Positions 1 to 8,645 of a DNA stretch of 64,000 nucleotides are shown piece by piece. Where the stretch lies: contig DAMBQR010000010.1 of NCBI GenBank assembly GCA_032055545.1, positions 1 to 64,000 of the forward strand, written 5' to 3'. The notes beneath the pieces were generated by a model. That model saw only the letters and a list, made by a program, of their open reading frames with translations. It was not told the DNA's origin and ran no database searches. The DNA is from Pseudescherichia sp032055545 (GTDB taxonomy: Bacteria; Pseudomonadota; Gammaproteobacteria; Enterobacterales; Enterobacteriaceae). Within the stretch, counting starts at the first letter, position 1. Each line of letters opens with the position of its first letter. Position numbers and translations under genes: made by a program.

Positions 1-51
1 GGCGGACTGTTAATCCGTATGTCACTGGTTCGAGTCCAGTCAGAGGAGCCA
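1..51 (+). tRNA. tRNA-Asn(GTT), 3' part
   Basis: The window opens inside a tRNA gene. The anticodon stem-loop with GTT at 9-11, the T arm (GGTTCGAGTCC) and the acceptor 3' strand ending in GCCA match enterobacterial tRNA-Asn; the D arm and 5' acceptor strand lie outside the window. CCA is encoded (49-51). tRNA-Asn 3' ends are known integration sites for genomic islands, and here non-core genes begin directly downstream, but no integrase and no second copy of the 3' end was seen. Confidence 0.95.
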
Positions 52-60
52 AATTAAAGA

Positions 61-84
61 AGCCCGCTTTTTAGCGGGCTTTTT
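61..84 (+). terminator. Rho-independent terminator of tRNA-Asn
   Basis: Perfect 8-bp stem (61-68 with 73-80) around a TTTT loop, followed by a run of T. It lies 9 bases after the tRNA and can end its transcript. The HAD gene stop on the other strand is at 108. Confidence 0.85.
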
Positions 85-107
85 GCTTTCTACTGCTTTG
101 ATATTTA

Positions 108-815
108 TTACGGTGTGCCAGCCGTCGTCATGACCAGAATATGACCGGGGCAAAGTGACATTGCAGCGTTCCCGTCAAGCCGTGGGATGACTTCAACCCC
201 GGTGAAATCAGGTATTGCAAGCCTTGCACCGCACGCCACCAGCTCAACGCCCCCAATGCCAACGCAAAAAGCACCTGCTGAAACGGCTGAGGTCACGCCG
301 CTTCTCGAGTCTTCAAACACCACCGTTTTCTCGGCAGGCATAGCCAGCCGTTCGGCGGCGAGAAGATAGGGATCGGGGAACGGCTTACCCCGCGCCACAT
401 CGTCACGTTCGACAACGACAGATATGCAGGATTGAACCCCGAGCATGGCCGTTACCCGATCGATTTTCTCTCTCCAGCCGCTGGTCACAATGCCAACCTT
501 GATTCTTGCTGCATCCAGGGCGGTAATCAGCTGTGCCACGCCGGGGATCGGTTCGTAGTCCGCCGTATTTTCAACATGGATAATATGCGCCTGCACGCTT
601 TCCCGATCCTTGAGCGGCAGGTCGTTAAACAGCGCCTGGATAGTATGCGGACCGGGCTGCCCATGAATGTGTTTGATAATATCGTCTGCAGATATCGTCT
701 TGCCATACATCTCCGCCGCTTCACGCCAGGCTCTCTCTATCACCGCATTGGAATCAATAAGCACGCCGTCCATATCAAACAGTACGGCGGCAACGCAGGG
801 GATAAAACTAGACAT
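108..815 (-). CDS. HAD-family phosphatase (beta-phosphoglucomutase-like)
   Basis: A 235-aa HAD-superfamily hydrolase. Motif I is FDMDGV near the N-terminus (nucleophile Asp14, acid/base Asp16), motif II is the Ser in VTSGW, motif III is the Lys in GKPFPDP and motif IV is FEDSRSG. The alpha-helical cap after motif I places it with the sugar-phosphatase and phosphoglucomutase-like subfamily; the substrate cannot be read from sequence. I chose the ATG at 815: it has AAGGAA at normal distance and overlaps the hypF stop by 8 bases. An ATG at 851 would give a longer ORF but lies deep in hypF. It is the last gene of the orphan hypE-hypF operon, so its substrate is probably a product or by-product of that pathway (inference). 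Confidence 0.85.
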   Translation of the reverse strand: MSSFIPCVAAVLFDMDGVLIDSNAVIERAWREAAEMYGKTISADDIIKHIHGQPGPHTIQALFNDLPLKDRESVQAHIIHVENTADYEPIPGVAQLITALDAARIKVGIVTSGWREKIDRVTAMLGVQSCISVVVERDDVARGKPFPDPYLLAAERLAMPAEKTVVFEDSRSGVTSAVSAGAFCVGIGGVELVACGARLAIPDFTGVEVIPRLDGNAAMSLCPGHILVMTTAGTP

Positions 816-3186
816 GGGCATTTTCCTTAATATGCGTATCGGGTGTTCCAACCAGACTCGCGGCTACGACAACTTGCCCCAATGAAATGCCGCCGTCATG
901 AGTGGGAACGCGTTGATGGCAGTAAGGATCCAGCCCGGCGGCGCTCAACCTCTCCATGGCATTGATAAGCAGAAATTCATTACAGAATACCCCTCCGCTT
1001 AAAACAACTTGCCTGGTATTTGCGCGTGCTGACAGCCGCATACAGACTGCTACGTTCGTCTCTACAAGGGTGGAGTGAAAGCGCCGGCTCAGTTCAGCCA
1101 GGTCCGGAAGAGCTGACGTAAGAGCCAAAACAAGCTCATTTATCATTGGGCGATAATCAATTTCGTAACAGCCATTACGCTCAACAATGTCAACGTTAAA
1201 GGGCTGCCCCATCTCAAGGTCGCGTTGCAGTAGCGCTTCCAGCTCAATGGCCGCCTGCGCTTCATATTCACTCTGCATACAGACGCCCATCAATGCGGAG
1301 ACACCATCGAAAAGCCTGCCCATACTGCTGGTTACCGGCGCATTGAATCTCCTTGCCGCCATCTTCGCGTATATCGCTCGTTGTTCGAATGATAAACTTC
1401 TTATGCAAGGAAGAGGGCATTCAGGGGGATGTTCACCATAGATCTCGGTTAATAACGAGATAGCGACCCGGACAGGCTCTTTAACTGCGTTATCCCCTCC
1501 CGGTAGGGCTATCTGACGAAGATGTGCCGCGCGATCGACGCTTCTGGTATCCCCGATAAGAAACTCGCCGCCCCAAATCGTACCGTCGGTTCCGTAACCT
1601 GTGCCGTCAAATATCACGCCAATCGTTTTTCCGGATATGCCATTATCAGCCATGCAGGAAGCCATATGGGCGTGATGATGCTGGACCTGAATAACACGAC
1701 GCTGCGACTGGCTCATTGCGCTCCGCGTTGAGCGAAATGCAGGGTGAAGATCGCAGGCCAGCGTCGAGGCCTCAATACCAAGAAGCTTTTGCAGATGATT
1801 GATACAATCAATATGCGAGGTAAAGGTAAGGTCATTTTTGAGGTCGCCAATATGCTGGCTCATAAATACCTTACTGCCTTTAGCGATACTGACGGTGGTT
1901 TTTAACTCAGCCCCTAACGCAACGATGGTACCGACATCATAGGCAAGGTGGATAGGATAGGGAGCATAGCCACGGGAGCGGCGAAGATACAAGTGTGTGC
2001 ATTTTTCCATATCACGATGCGACATGATGCGAACGACCGAATCATCAACGCGGGTATGAATATCACGATCGTTAAGAATAAAGTAGTCGGCTATGTCACC
2101 CAGCTCTTCGATCGCCCGGGTGTTATTAAAGACGATGGGATGACCTGAGAGATTACCGCTGGTCATAACCAGGGTGGAGAGAGCCGGATCTTCCAGCATC
2201 AAGTATTGCAGAGGCGTGGCGGGTAGCATGACTCCAATATTGGGATTATGCGGCGCGATGGACTCGGGAAGTCCAGATTGGCGTTTGCGCAGCAGTACAA
2301 TAGGGCGTTCCACGCTCTCCAACAGTGCTTTTTCATGAGGGCTAACGTCGGCAATGCGTAAAGCCTGCTCCGCATCAGCCACCATAACCGCAAAAGGCTT
2401 TGCATCCCTGCGCTTACGTTTTCTCAACGTCTTTACAGCGCCCTCATTAGTGCCGTCAACAACCAGGTGAAAACCGCCCAGGCTTTTAATCGCGACAATT
2501 GCCCCTTCACGCAATTTTGCTATGGCAAACCTGACGATATCGCGGGTATGTATTGGCGTTCCACTCCGCGAGGTTAATTGCAGCTTAGGGCCGCATACGG
2601 GACAGGCGTTAGGCTGCGCATGATAGCGGCGGCTCTCAATGTCGTTATATTCCCGCTGGCAGGCCGGACACATAGCGAAGGTGCGCATTGTCGTCTGGGC
2701 ACGATCGTAAGGCATCCCTTTTATGATAGAGTAGCGCGGCCCACAATTCGTACAGTTAATAAATGCGTAGCGATAGCGTGGGTTTTTAGGATCGCGCATT
2801 TCGTTAAGGCAATCCTGACAGACGTTAGAATCGGGCGGGATAATTGTGTCCATATTCGCCAGCTGACGGCTTTTACGAATAGTGAATGCCTCGTAGCGTT
2901 GACCTGCATCGGCTGATTCTACCTCTTCGATGCTGCTTATTCTGGCGAGCGGCGGCAGACTTAATACCAGCTCATCCATTATGCGGGAAATATTGACTGG
3001 TGCTGCTTGTAGTTCAAGCAGCACGCCCTCTGAGTCATTAAGTACCCAGCCTGTGGCGTCAAAGGTTCGCGCGAGCCGGTGAACAAAAGGACGGAATCCT
3101 ACCCCTTGTACAATACCGCAGATGCGATAACGCCGGGTTTCCCTGGCGTCGGATTGCTCAGCAGAGTCGTGGTAATTCAGCACCAT
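808..3186 (-). CDS. hypF: Carbamoyltransferase HypF
   Basis: A full-length 792-aa HypF. In order: an acylphosphatase domain (VQGVGFRPFV at 26-35, Asn50), two zinc-finger pairs (Cys123/126/145/148 and 173/176/195/198), a YrdC-type domain (about 220-400) that makes carbamoyl-adenylate, and a Kae1-like domain (from about 415) with the metal motif HHHAH at 503-507 and a C-terminal SGGVF/HDGG signature. The family takes carbamoyl phosphate and ATP and carbamoylates the C-terminal Cys of HypE, on the way to the CN ligands of [NiFe]-hydrogenase. All catalytic motifs are intact. The start at 3186 overlaps hypE by 29 bases and has an AGGAG ribosome site. No hydrogenase, hypA, B, C or D gene is in the window, so the acceptor may be something other than hydrogenase (inference). 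Confidence 0.95.
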   Translation of the reverse strand: MVLNYHDSAEQSDARETRRYRICGIVQGVGFRPFVHRLARTFDATGWVLNDSEGVLLELQAAPVNISRIMDELVLSLPPLARISSIEEVESADAGQRYEAFTIRKSRQLANMDTIIPPDSNVCQDCLNEMRDPKNPRYRYAFINCTNCGPRYSIIKGMPYDRAQTTMRTFAMCPACQREYNDIESRRYHAQPNACPVCGPKLQLTSRSGTPIHTRDIVRFAIAKLREGAIVAIKSLGGFHLVVDGTNEGAVKTLRKRKRRDAKPFAVMVADAEQALRIADVSPHEKALLESVERPIVLLRKRQSGLPESIAPHNPNIGVMLPATPLQYLMLEDPALSTLVMTSGNLSGHPIVFNNTRAIEELGDIADYFILNDRDIHTRVDDSVVRIMSHRDMEKCTHLYLRRSRGYAPYPIHLAYDVGTIVALGAELKTTVSIAKGSKVFMSQHIGDLKNDLTFTSHIDCINHLQKLLGIEASTLACDLHPAFRSTRSAMSQSQRRVIQVQHHHAHMASCMADNGISGKTIGVIFDGTGYGTDGTIWGGEFLIGDTRSVDRAAHLRQIALPGGDNAVKEPVRVAISLLTEIYGEHPPECPLPCIRSLSFEQRAIYAKMAARRFNAPVTSSMGRLFDGVSALMGVCMQSEYEAQAAIELEALLQRDLEMGQPFNVDIVERNGCYEIDYRPMINELVLALTSALPDLAELSRRFHSTLVETNVAVCMRLSARANTRQVVLSGGVFCNEFLLINAMERLSAAGLDPYCHQRVPTHDGGISLGQVVVAASLVGTPDTHIKENAHV

Positions 3187-4195
3187 ATAGCTCCTCTATT
3201 GTCGTCAGGGTTCCATCCGTTTCAACCATGCACACTCTCGCCTCGGGCGCTGGCAAGACTTCGCCAACAATCGCTGCCTTTTGCCCAAGTGGGTGTGCCT
3301 GCAATAGCATGAGAACTTTCTCTGCAATCTCAGGTTCAACAAATAGACAGAGGCACCCTTCATTGGCAAGGTTGATGACGTCCACGCCAAGCATATCAGC
3401 AGCCATGGCCGCCTCAGATTGGATCGGCAATGCCCGGCGGTCACAGCGAATCGTGTGATTTGCGGCACGGGCGTGTTCATGGAGGACCGCAGACAGGCCG
3501 CCACGCGTCACGTCTCTCATCGATGCAATTTTTCCTGAAGGAACGAAATCAATGAGCCGCTGGATCATATGATTAAGCGGGGCGCAGTCGCTAAGAATAT
3601 TTCTTTCAAATCCAAGCCCTTCACGCATGGATAACAGGTGAATTGAGTGGTTGCCAATATAGCCACTCAGTATGATTTTCTGTCCAGGACGCACGTTTTT
3701 AATAGAAAAAGCCGTGTTTTCAATGACGCCTACGCCAGCGGTGTTAATAAAGAGCCGATCGGCCTCTCCCTTACCGACAACTTTGGTATCGCCAGCAACG
3801 ATCTTGATCCCTGCGGCAATAGCGGTATCACGTACCGACTTAATAATCGTGTCAAAATCAGACATCGACATTCCAGCCTCAATAATAAGACTGAGCGTCA
3901 GGTAGAGCGGACGTGCACCACTTACGGCAAGATCGTTGACGGTGCCGCATACGGCAATCTTACCGATATCGCCGTTGCCAAAAATAAGGGGAGTGACAAC
4001 AAAAGAGTCCTTTGTGAAGGCAATGTGTTGGCAGGGTAGTGTGAGTAAGGCGCTATCCTCCATGGTTCCAAGATAAGCCTCACCAAGAATTGCTGCGATC
4101 CGCTCGACCAGTTCACGGCTCAGGCGAGCGCCTGTTCCATGATCCAGCACTATCTTCTCAACAGGGTTCTCTGCCTGTGTGGTGTAGCTATTCAT
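3158..4195 (-). CDS. hypE: Carbamoyl dehydratase HypE
   Basis: A 345-aa AIRS/PurM-fold protein ending in PRLC. The C-terminal Cys345 is the residue that HypF carbamoylates; HypE then dehydrates it with ATP to a protein thiocyanate. The N-terminal glycine-rich segment (LDHGTGARL), the FTKDSFVV metal/ATP segment, AGDTKVVGKG and the SMRDVTRGG stretch are family features and look functional. It starts with an ATGA overlap on the upstream hydrolase stop and itself overlaps hypF, so the operon is translationally coupled. SelD and ThiL share this fold, but the terminal PRxC and the hypF partner settle the identity. Confidence 0.95.
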   Translation of the reverse strand: MNSYTTQAENPVEKIVLDHGTGARLSRELVERIAAILGEAYLGTMEDSALLTLPCQHIAFTKDSFVVTPLIFGNGDIGKIAVCGTVNDLAVSGARPLYLTLSLIIEAGMSMSDFDTIIKSVRDTAIAAGIKIVAGDTKVVGKGEADRLFINTAGVGVIENTAFSIKNVRPGQKIILSGYIGNHSIHLLSMREGLGFERNILSDCAPLNHMIQRLIDFVPSGKIASMRDVTRGGLSAVLHEHARAANHTIRCDRRALPIQSEAAMAADMLGVDVINLANEGCLCLFVEPEIAEKVLMLLQAHPLGQKAAIVGEVLPAPEARVCMVETDGTLTTIEELYGAELPRLC

Positions 4196-4791
4196 GAGGC
4201 ACTCCTTTCACCGCGTTCAGGTAGATCGTTATACTTTTCCAACAGGGAGAGGATCTCAGCGGATGGTGCAACGGTCGCGCAGTAATCCGCAAGCCACGTT
4301 AAAGCGCGTTCGGTATCTTCTGCCGAGGGGGCAAAAACGCAATCATCAGGGATCCAGACATTATATCCGCGGAAAAAAGCGTCTGCGGCCGTTGTTTGCA
4401 CACAAACATGCGTTTGCAAACCCGTCACTATAACGGTTTTTACCCCAAGCTGCTGCAACGTTTCATCCAAATTGTTATTAAAGAAACCGCTGTCTCTCCC
4501 TTTTACAATTATCAGATCCGAAGGATGATAAATAGCATTAATAATTTGGTTTTCAGGCCTGTCAGCAAGGGCGGGAATACCGGCCTCACGGTTTTTATAG
4601 CGTCGTTGTACTGCGGGAACGCCAGGGTCATTAATAAGCTGCAGATGGATAACGATCTGGTTTTGTTTTCTGATACCGTCGAGAAACTGATTAAAATCAG
4701 CAAGTTTTCGTTCCAGTTGCTGAGGTGAACGGGTAATTTTATAGGTAAACTCGTATTGTAAATCATTAGTGAGTACAGCGACATTTGGCAT
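4192..4791 (-). CDS. Isochorismatase-family cysteine hydrolase
   Basis: A 199-aa cysteine hydrolase of the isochorismatase/nicotinamidase fold. The triad is visible: Asp10 (LTNDLQ), Lys97 (VKGRDSGFF) and Cys130 (GLQTHVCVQTTA, with the cis-peptide segment before it). Family members hydrolyse amides, ureas and carbamoyl compounds such as nicotinamide, N-carbamoylsarcosine, biuret and ureidoacrylate; the sequence does not say which. The chosen ATG at 4791 has AAAGGAA upstream; an ATG at 4809 would add six residues. It is the first gene of the operon and overlaps hypE by 4 bases. Because HypF/HypE handle carbamoyl groups, a carbamoyl or nitrile-derived amide substrate is attractive but unproven. 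Confidence 0.85.
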   Translation of the reverse strand: MPNVAVLTNDLQYEFTYKITRSPQQLERKLADFNQFLDGIRKQNQIVIHLQLINDPGVPAVQRRYKNREAGIPALADRPENQIINAIYHPSDLIIVKGRDSGFFNNNLDETLQQLGVKTVIVTGLQTHVCVQTTAADAFFRGYNVWIPDDCVFAPSAEDTERALTWLADYCATVAPSAEILSLLEKYNDLPERGERSAS

Positions 4792-4876
4792 GATTATATT
4801 CCTTTGCATTCATGAAACTAATTAATGGGGGGAATGGTTCGATTGACCGGGGATGAAAATCAGGTTTCGTTATCAT

Positions 4877-4918
4877 CCTATATAGTTATCATGTGCCTGT
4901 TATAGGGCGTTGTATAAT
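4877..4918. promoter_or_regulatory. Divergent control region with LysR-type operator candidate
   Basis: The 150 bases between the divergent hydrolase and lysR genes hold an inverted repeat CCTATA (4877-4882) ... TATAGG (4901-4906) and, just downstream, an extended -10 element TGTATAAT (4911-4918) facing lysR, whose start codon is at 4943. This is the layout expected for a LysR regulator that controls itself and a divergent operon. The operator assignment is inference. Confidence 0.35.
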
Positions 4919-4942
4919 TCCATTTTATTCAGGGTTCAATAA

Positions 4943-5836
4943 ATGAAAGGAATAGATATAAAACTGCTGCGTGCTTTTGTTACGCTGGCGGAAAAAAGAA
5001 GTTATAGTTATGCTGCAAAAACGCTTTTCCTCACTCAGCCTGCGCTCTCTAAGCAAATACAAACGCTTGAAAAGCTGACTGGCGGGCACCTTTTCCTGCG
5101 TGGTCGCCATGGCGCAACCCTGACTGACTTTGGGACACTGCTTTTTGCTAAAGCAAATGTGCTCTTACAGTCCCATATTGATTTCCTCAACTATGCGCAA
5201 GAGCTAACGGCAAAAAGACAGGAGAAAATAGCGTTGGGGTTTGGCATTTCATCATTCCATAAAGTTCCTATATGGATAAACCGATTTCATCAGCAATTTC
5301 CTACATGTGATGTGGTCATCAATCAGCTCCCTTCCAGCGTGCAGATGAAAATGTTACTGGAAGGAAGCCTGCATGTCGGTTTTGTGCGAATGCCGGTAAT
5401 TAAAGGCCTCTCATCGACAATAATTCATCAGGAGAGGCTGGCTCTGGCGATCCCGGCAGAAAGTCATATTGAAGCGTGGAGTATTCAGTATGCTTTATCA
5501 ACCTATACGCTACTTCAACTGGATCCCTCTGCCAGTCCGTGCCTTACAAAGCAGACGGCAGCGTTTCTCCAGCTTAACCAGCTTAGTGCCAGGCCCGTCA
5601 CGGTAACGGAGGATATGACCACGCTCCTGGCGCTGGTTGCCGGTGGCAACGGTATCGCTTTTTTGCCGGAGAGCGTTCAGCATTTTTTACCCGCTGGCGT
5701 AAAACTGCTGATACCGCCGGAAATTCAGATCTGCTGGAATATTGGCGTGGCATGGAATGCAAAAATAAACAGCGTCTGGCGCGATGATTTTTTACAGTTT
5801 GTCGTGAGAGAAAATGCGAAAAAGCCTGCTTTATAG
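4943..5836 (+). CDS. LysR-family transcriptional regulator
   Basis: A 297-aa LysR-type regulator: winged helix-turn-helix at about 3-62 (LLRAFVTLAE, then LTQPALSKQIQTLE) followed by a periplasmic-binding-like effector domain of normal length. It is transcribed divergently from the isochorismatase-hypE-hypF-HAD operon and is almost certainly its regulator. The effector is unknown; family practice suggests a substrate or intermediate of the pathway. The start ATG follows the extended -10 at 4911-4918 by 24 bases. Codon use is visibly more AT-rich than in the core genes to the right, in line with acquisition. Confidence 0.9.
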   Translation: MKGIDIKLLRAFVTLAEKRSYSYAAKTLFLTQPALSKQIQTLEKLTGGHLFLRGRHGATLTDFGTLLFAKANVLLQSHIDFLNYAQELTAKRQEKIALGFGISSFHKVPIWINRFHQQFPTCDVVINQLPSSVQMKMLLEGSLHVGFVRMPVIKGLSSTIIHQERLALAIPAESHIEAWSIQYALSTYTLLQLDPSASPCLTKQTAAFLQLNQLSARPVTVTEDMTTLLALVAGGNGIAFLPESVQHFLPAGVKLLIPPEIQICWNIGVAWNAKINSVWRDDFLQFVVRENAKKPAL

Positions 5837-5842
5837 CAGGCT
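5817..5842 (-). terminator. Terminator of amn
   Basis: 8-bp stem AGCCTGCT/AGCAGGCT (5823-5830 and 5835-5842) with a TTAT loop. The run of T follows on the minus strand, so it ends amn; it overlaps the lysR stop and may also act for lysR. Confidence 0.75.
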
Positions 5843-5853
5843 TCGCGTCGGTC

Positions 5854-7308
5854 TTATCGGAAAGGCGGCTCGTTAAATGTCCGTAGCTTACGCGAGTGCA
5901 GGCGATCGCCCTCGGCGCGCAGCAGATCGATTGCCCGGATGCCAATCTGCAGGTGCTCAGAAATCGCCCCCTCATAAAAACGGTTCGCCTGGCCCGGTAG
6001 CTTGATCTCGCCATGCAGCGGCTTATCGGAAACGCACAGCAGGGTGCCGTAAGGGACACGGAAGCGATAGCCCTGAGCGGCGATGGTAGCACTCTCCATA
6101 TCGATCGCCACCGCGCGGCTCAGGTTAAAGCGCAGGGCCGAGGCGCTGTAGCGCAGCTCCCAGTTACGATCGTCGGTGGTTACCACCGTCCCGGTACGCA
6201 GCCGCTGTTTAACCTCTTCACCCGGCATACCGCTGACCGCATTGGTGGCGTCGTACAGCGCACGTTGCACCTCAGCAATGCTCGGGATGGGAATATCCGG
6301 CGGCAGCACCGCATCCAGAACATGATCGTCGCGCAGATAGGCGTGCGCCAGCACATAGTCACCGATAGACTGGCTTTCACGCAGCCCGCCGCAGTGACCA
6401 ATCATCAACCACAGGGCAGGACGCAGCACGGCGAGGTGATCGCAGATGGTCTTAGCGTTCGACGGGCCGACACCTATATTCACCAGCGTAATACCTTCTC
6501 CGTCGGCGGTGATCAGATGCCAGGCAGGCATCTGATGCTTTTTCCATGCCAGGTCGGAAATTGCCTCTTCCGGCGCTTCAGTCTCGGCGGTGATCCAGAC
6601 TCCGCCTGCGCAGGAGAGCGCAATATAGGGGCTGTCAGGATCGAGGATCTGGCTGCAGCCCCAGCGTACAAACTCATCCACATAGCGGGTGTAGTTAGTA
6701 AACAGCACGAAGGGTTGGAAGTGCTCGACGGGCGTGCCGGTGTAGTGGCGCAGGCGAGCCAGCGAGAAGTCCACGCGGCGGGCGTCAAAGTGCGACAGCG
6801 GATAAAGTTCGGTCGGGTGGAACAGGCCGTCGGCGGTCTCATCGCCAATCTGCGCCAGCTCGGTGGTTGGGAAGTGGCGAGTCAGCCCTGCGCTCATGGA
6901 GCGATCCAGCGTCAGCGCTGAGCCATCAATCACGTAGGGGTAGGGGATCTCATGCTGGGATGGCCCCACCTCAATTACTGCCCCATAGTCATTGTACAGC
7001 AGGGTTAACTGCTCGAGCAGATAGGGACGAAATAGCCCCGGGCGCGTGATGGTGGTGGTGTAACGCCCCGAGTGAGTAAAACGACCATAGGCGCGGGTTT
7101 TTGGCGGATTAGTGGTATTGCCATCCCAGGAGACCGACAGCTCAGGATAGACAAACTTCCCCTGGGCACGCGTCAGCGTATCGGGTAGCGTACCATCATC
7201 GATAAAGGCCCCGATGGCGTCGCGTAGTGCGTTCACCGACTGCTCATAGAGTGCATCAAGCTTCTCCAGCGCCTGCTCCGGCGTCAGACCTTCGCCCTTG
7301 TTATACAT
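5854..7308 (-). CDS. amn: AMP nucleosidase
   Basis: A 484-aa protein nearly identical along its whole length to E. coli Amn, which splits AMP into adenine and ribose 5-phosphate in the cytosol and so helps set the adenylate pool. The nucleoside-phosphorylase-like C-terminal half (GHCGGLRE, AIDMESATIA, CVSDKPLHGE) and the conserved end FNEPPFR are visible. I chose the ATG at 7308, which matches the E. coli length and has AAGGAGA seven bases upstream; the ORF can be extended 12 codons to 7344 without support. It ends at the hairpin 5817-5842. In E. coli amn also lies near tRNA-Asn genes. Confidence 0.97.
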   Translation of the reverse strand: MYNKGEGLTPEQALEKLDALYEQSVNALRDAIGAFIDDGTLPDTLTRAQGKFVYPELSVSWDGNTTNPPKTRAYGRFTHSGRYTTTITRPGLFRPYLLEQLTLLYNDYGAVIEVGPSQHEIPYPYVIDGSALTLDRSMSAGLTRHFPTTELAQIGDETADGLFHPTELYPLSHFDARRVDFSLARLRHYTGTPVEHFQPFVLFTNYTRYVDEFVRWGCSQILDPDSPYIALSCAGGVWITAETEAPEEAISDLAWKKHQMPAWHLITADGEGITLVNIGVGPSNAKTICDHLAVLRPALWLMIGHCGGLRESQSIGDYVLAHAYLRDDHVLDAVLPPDIPIPSIAEVQRALYDATNAVSGMPGEEVKQRLRTGTVVTTDDRNWELRYSASALRFNLSRAVAIDMESATIAAQGYRFRVPYGTLLCVSDKPLHGEIKLPGQANRFYEGAISEHLQIGIRAIDLLRAEGDRLHSRKLRTFNEPPFR

Positions 7309-7451
7309 CTTTATCTCCTTGTTCACGGGTGTGCTGACATACACGATAGTATGTCACACGAATATGAAACAAAAGGGTGGGATAATTTCATACTTCAGCG
7401 TCTCCCGGTCTGCCTATACTCGTGGGACCGATCGTCCCCGGGTCTCTTTTA

Positions 7452-8615
7452 ATGTCGATAACAGCTCGTCTCGCTTTTAAGCATGGAAGCCTGAATATTG
7501 TGTCGCTTCTTCTGGTCTGTTTCTTCGCTCTACAAACTTATGACGCCTGGGGCTTCTACCCTCCAGATCCGCCAGCGGAGTGCAGCAGTAGCCCGGACGA
7601 GGCAGAGCGTGGACGCTGTCTGCTGGACCGTGTTTACCAGACGGGCGACGTCGCAGCAGAGACGGGTCTGGATCGTGAGGCTTATCGGCAGCAGGCGAGC
7701 GCCGCACTGGCACAAATTGAAGAGATGAATGCATCTCCGGCCTGGCTGTTGGCGGAAGCGCGCTTCGCCTGGGCCTGGGCCAGCGATCCAGATAACAGCG
7801 TCTTTGGCGATCGGCAAAATGAAGAGGTGGGCAGGCTGACTGTCGCGCACTACCAGAAGGTCTGTTTCCCGCCCTATTCAGAGACGGTCAGCGCGGAGCA
7901 TGATATCGCCCAATTGATGTGTACCGTCGCCCGGCAGCGTATTCATCTGCTGCAAGGTGGCCTGGATCACATTCAGCAGGATGGTGCCGGTATGAAGGCG
8001 ATGCTGGAATTTATCAACCGCTATCCTCTACTGAAAAGCGATACGGGGCTGAATGAGGCCAACCTGCGCCTGGCGCGACGGTTAGTGGTGCTGGGCCTGG
8101 GGTTTGCTACAGCCGAGCGTGCGGAAAGACAAGCTAAACAGGCGGCAGGGTTGGCTTTTCTGATGCTCTCGGTTGCTGAGGCCCAGCACGAACTGCCGGA
8201 TCGCGAGGCGATTGCTTTCGCGGCGGGTATCGTCCAGCGAGTTGATCTTGCCAGGTCCGCGGATCGGTCCCGACAGGATTACAACATCAAGCTGGTGGGC
8301 TTAAGCCACCGTCTGGTTGTAGAAACGTTCCCGTCAGAAAGTCCTGTCGTCGTCAACAGTAACCAGCTGCAGACGGATATGGATATAGATATCGCCCTCG
8401 ATCCTGTCTATCCCCCCGCCATGCGCAGCGCGGCGGCAGAGGAGGCGAAAACCTTGATAGAGAGCTTAACCCAGGATGCGCTGCAACAGCGGGAGTATGC
8501 CACGCAAAGAGAGCGGCTGGAGGTGGTACAAACGCTTTTCGAGCGGCTGGAAACGTATAAGCCAGAGCCGGAGCAGCACCCGGAGTTTGCCGCCGTTTGC
8601 CCCATCAATATATAA
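7452..8615 (+). CDS. Unrecognised exported protein
   Basis: A 387-aa protein I do not recognise. The N-terminus has a basic start and a hydrophobic stretch (IVSLLLVCFFALQ) followed by a polar region, which reads as a signal peptide, so it is probably periplasmic. The mature part is mostly alpha-helical, rich in Ala, Glu and Arg, with several cysteines in its first half (near AECSSSP and RGRCLLD); no domain or catalytic motif is evident. No good ribosome site precedes the ATG at 7452, and a GTG at 7422 in frame is the alternative. It is divergent from amn and convergent with the small peptide gene at 8646. Confidence 0.7.
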   Translation: MSITARLAFKHGSLNIVSLLLVCFFALQTYDAWGFYPPDPPAECSSSPDEAERGRCLLDRVYQTGDVAAETGLDREAYRQQASAALAQIEEMNASPAWLLAEARFAWAWASDPDNSVFGDRQNEEVGRLTVAHYQKVCFPPYSETVSAEHDIAQLMCTVARQRIHLLQGGLDHIQQDGAGMKAMLEFINRYPLLKSDTGLNEANLRLARRLVVLGLGFATAERAERQAKQAAGLAFLMLSVAEAQHELPDREAIAFAAGIVQRVDLARSADRSRQDYNIKLVGLSHRLVVETFPSESPVVVNSNQLQTDMDIDIALDPVYPPAMRSAAAEEAKTLIESLTQDALQQREYATQRERLEVVQTLFERLETYKPEPEQHPEFAAVCPINI

Positions 8616-8640
8616 AAAAACCGGCCTCGGCGGCCGGTTT
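8613..8640 (-). terminator. Terminator of the 46-aa peptide gene
   Basis: 9-bp stem AAACCGGCC/GGCCGGTTT (8618-8626 and 8632-8640) with a five-base loop. The T-run is on the minus strand, 6 bases after the peptide stop; it also closes the convergent gene ending at 8615. Confidence 0.8.
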
Positions 8641-8645
8641 GAACA

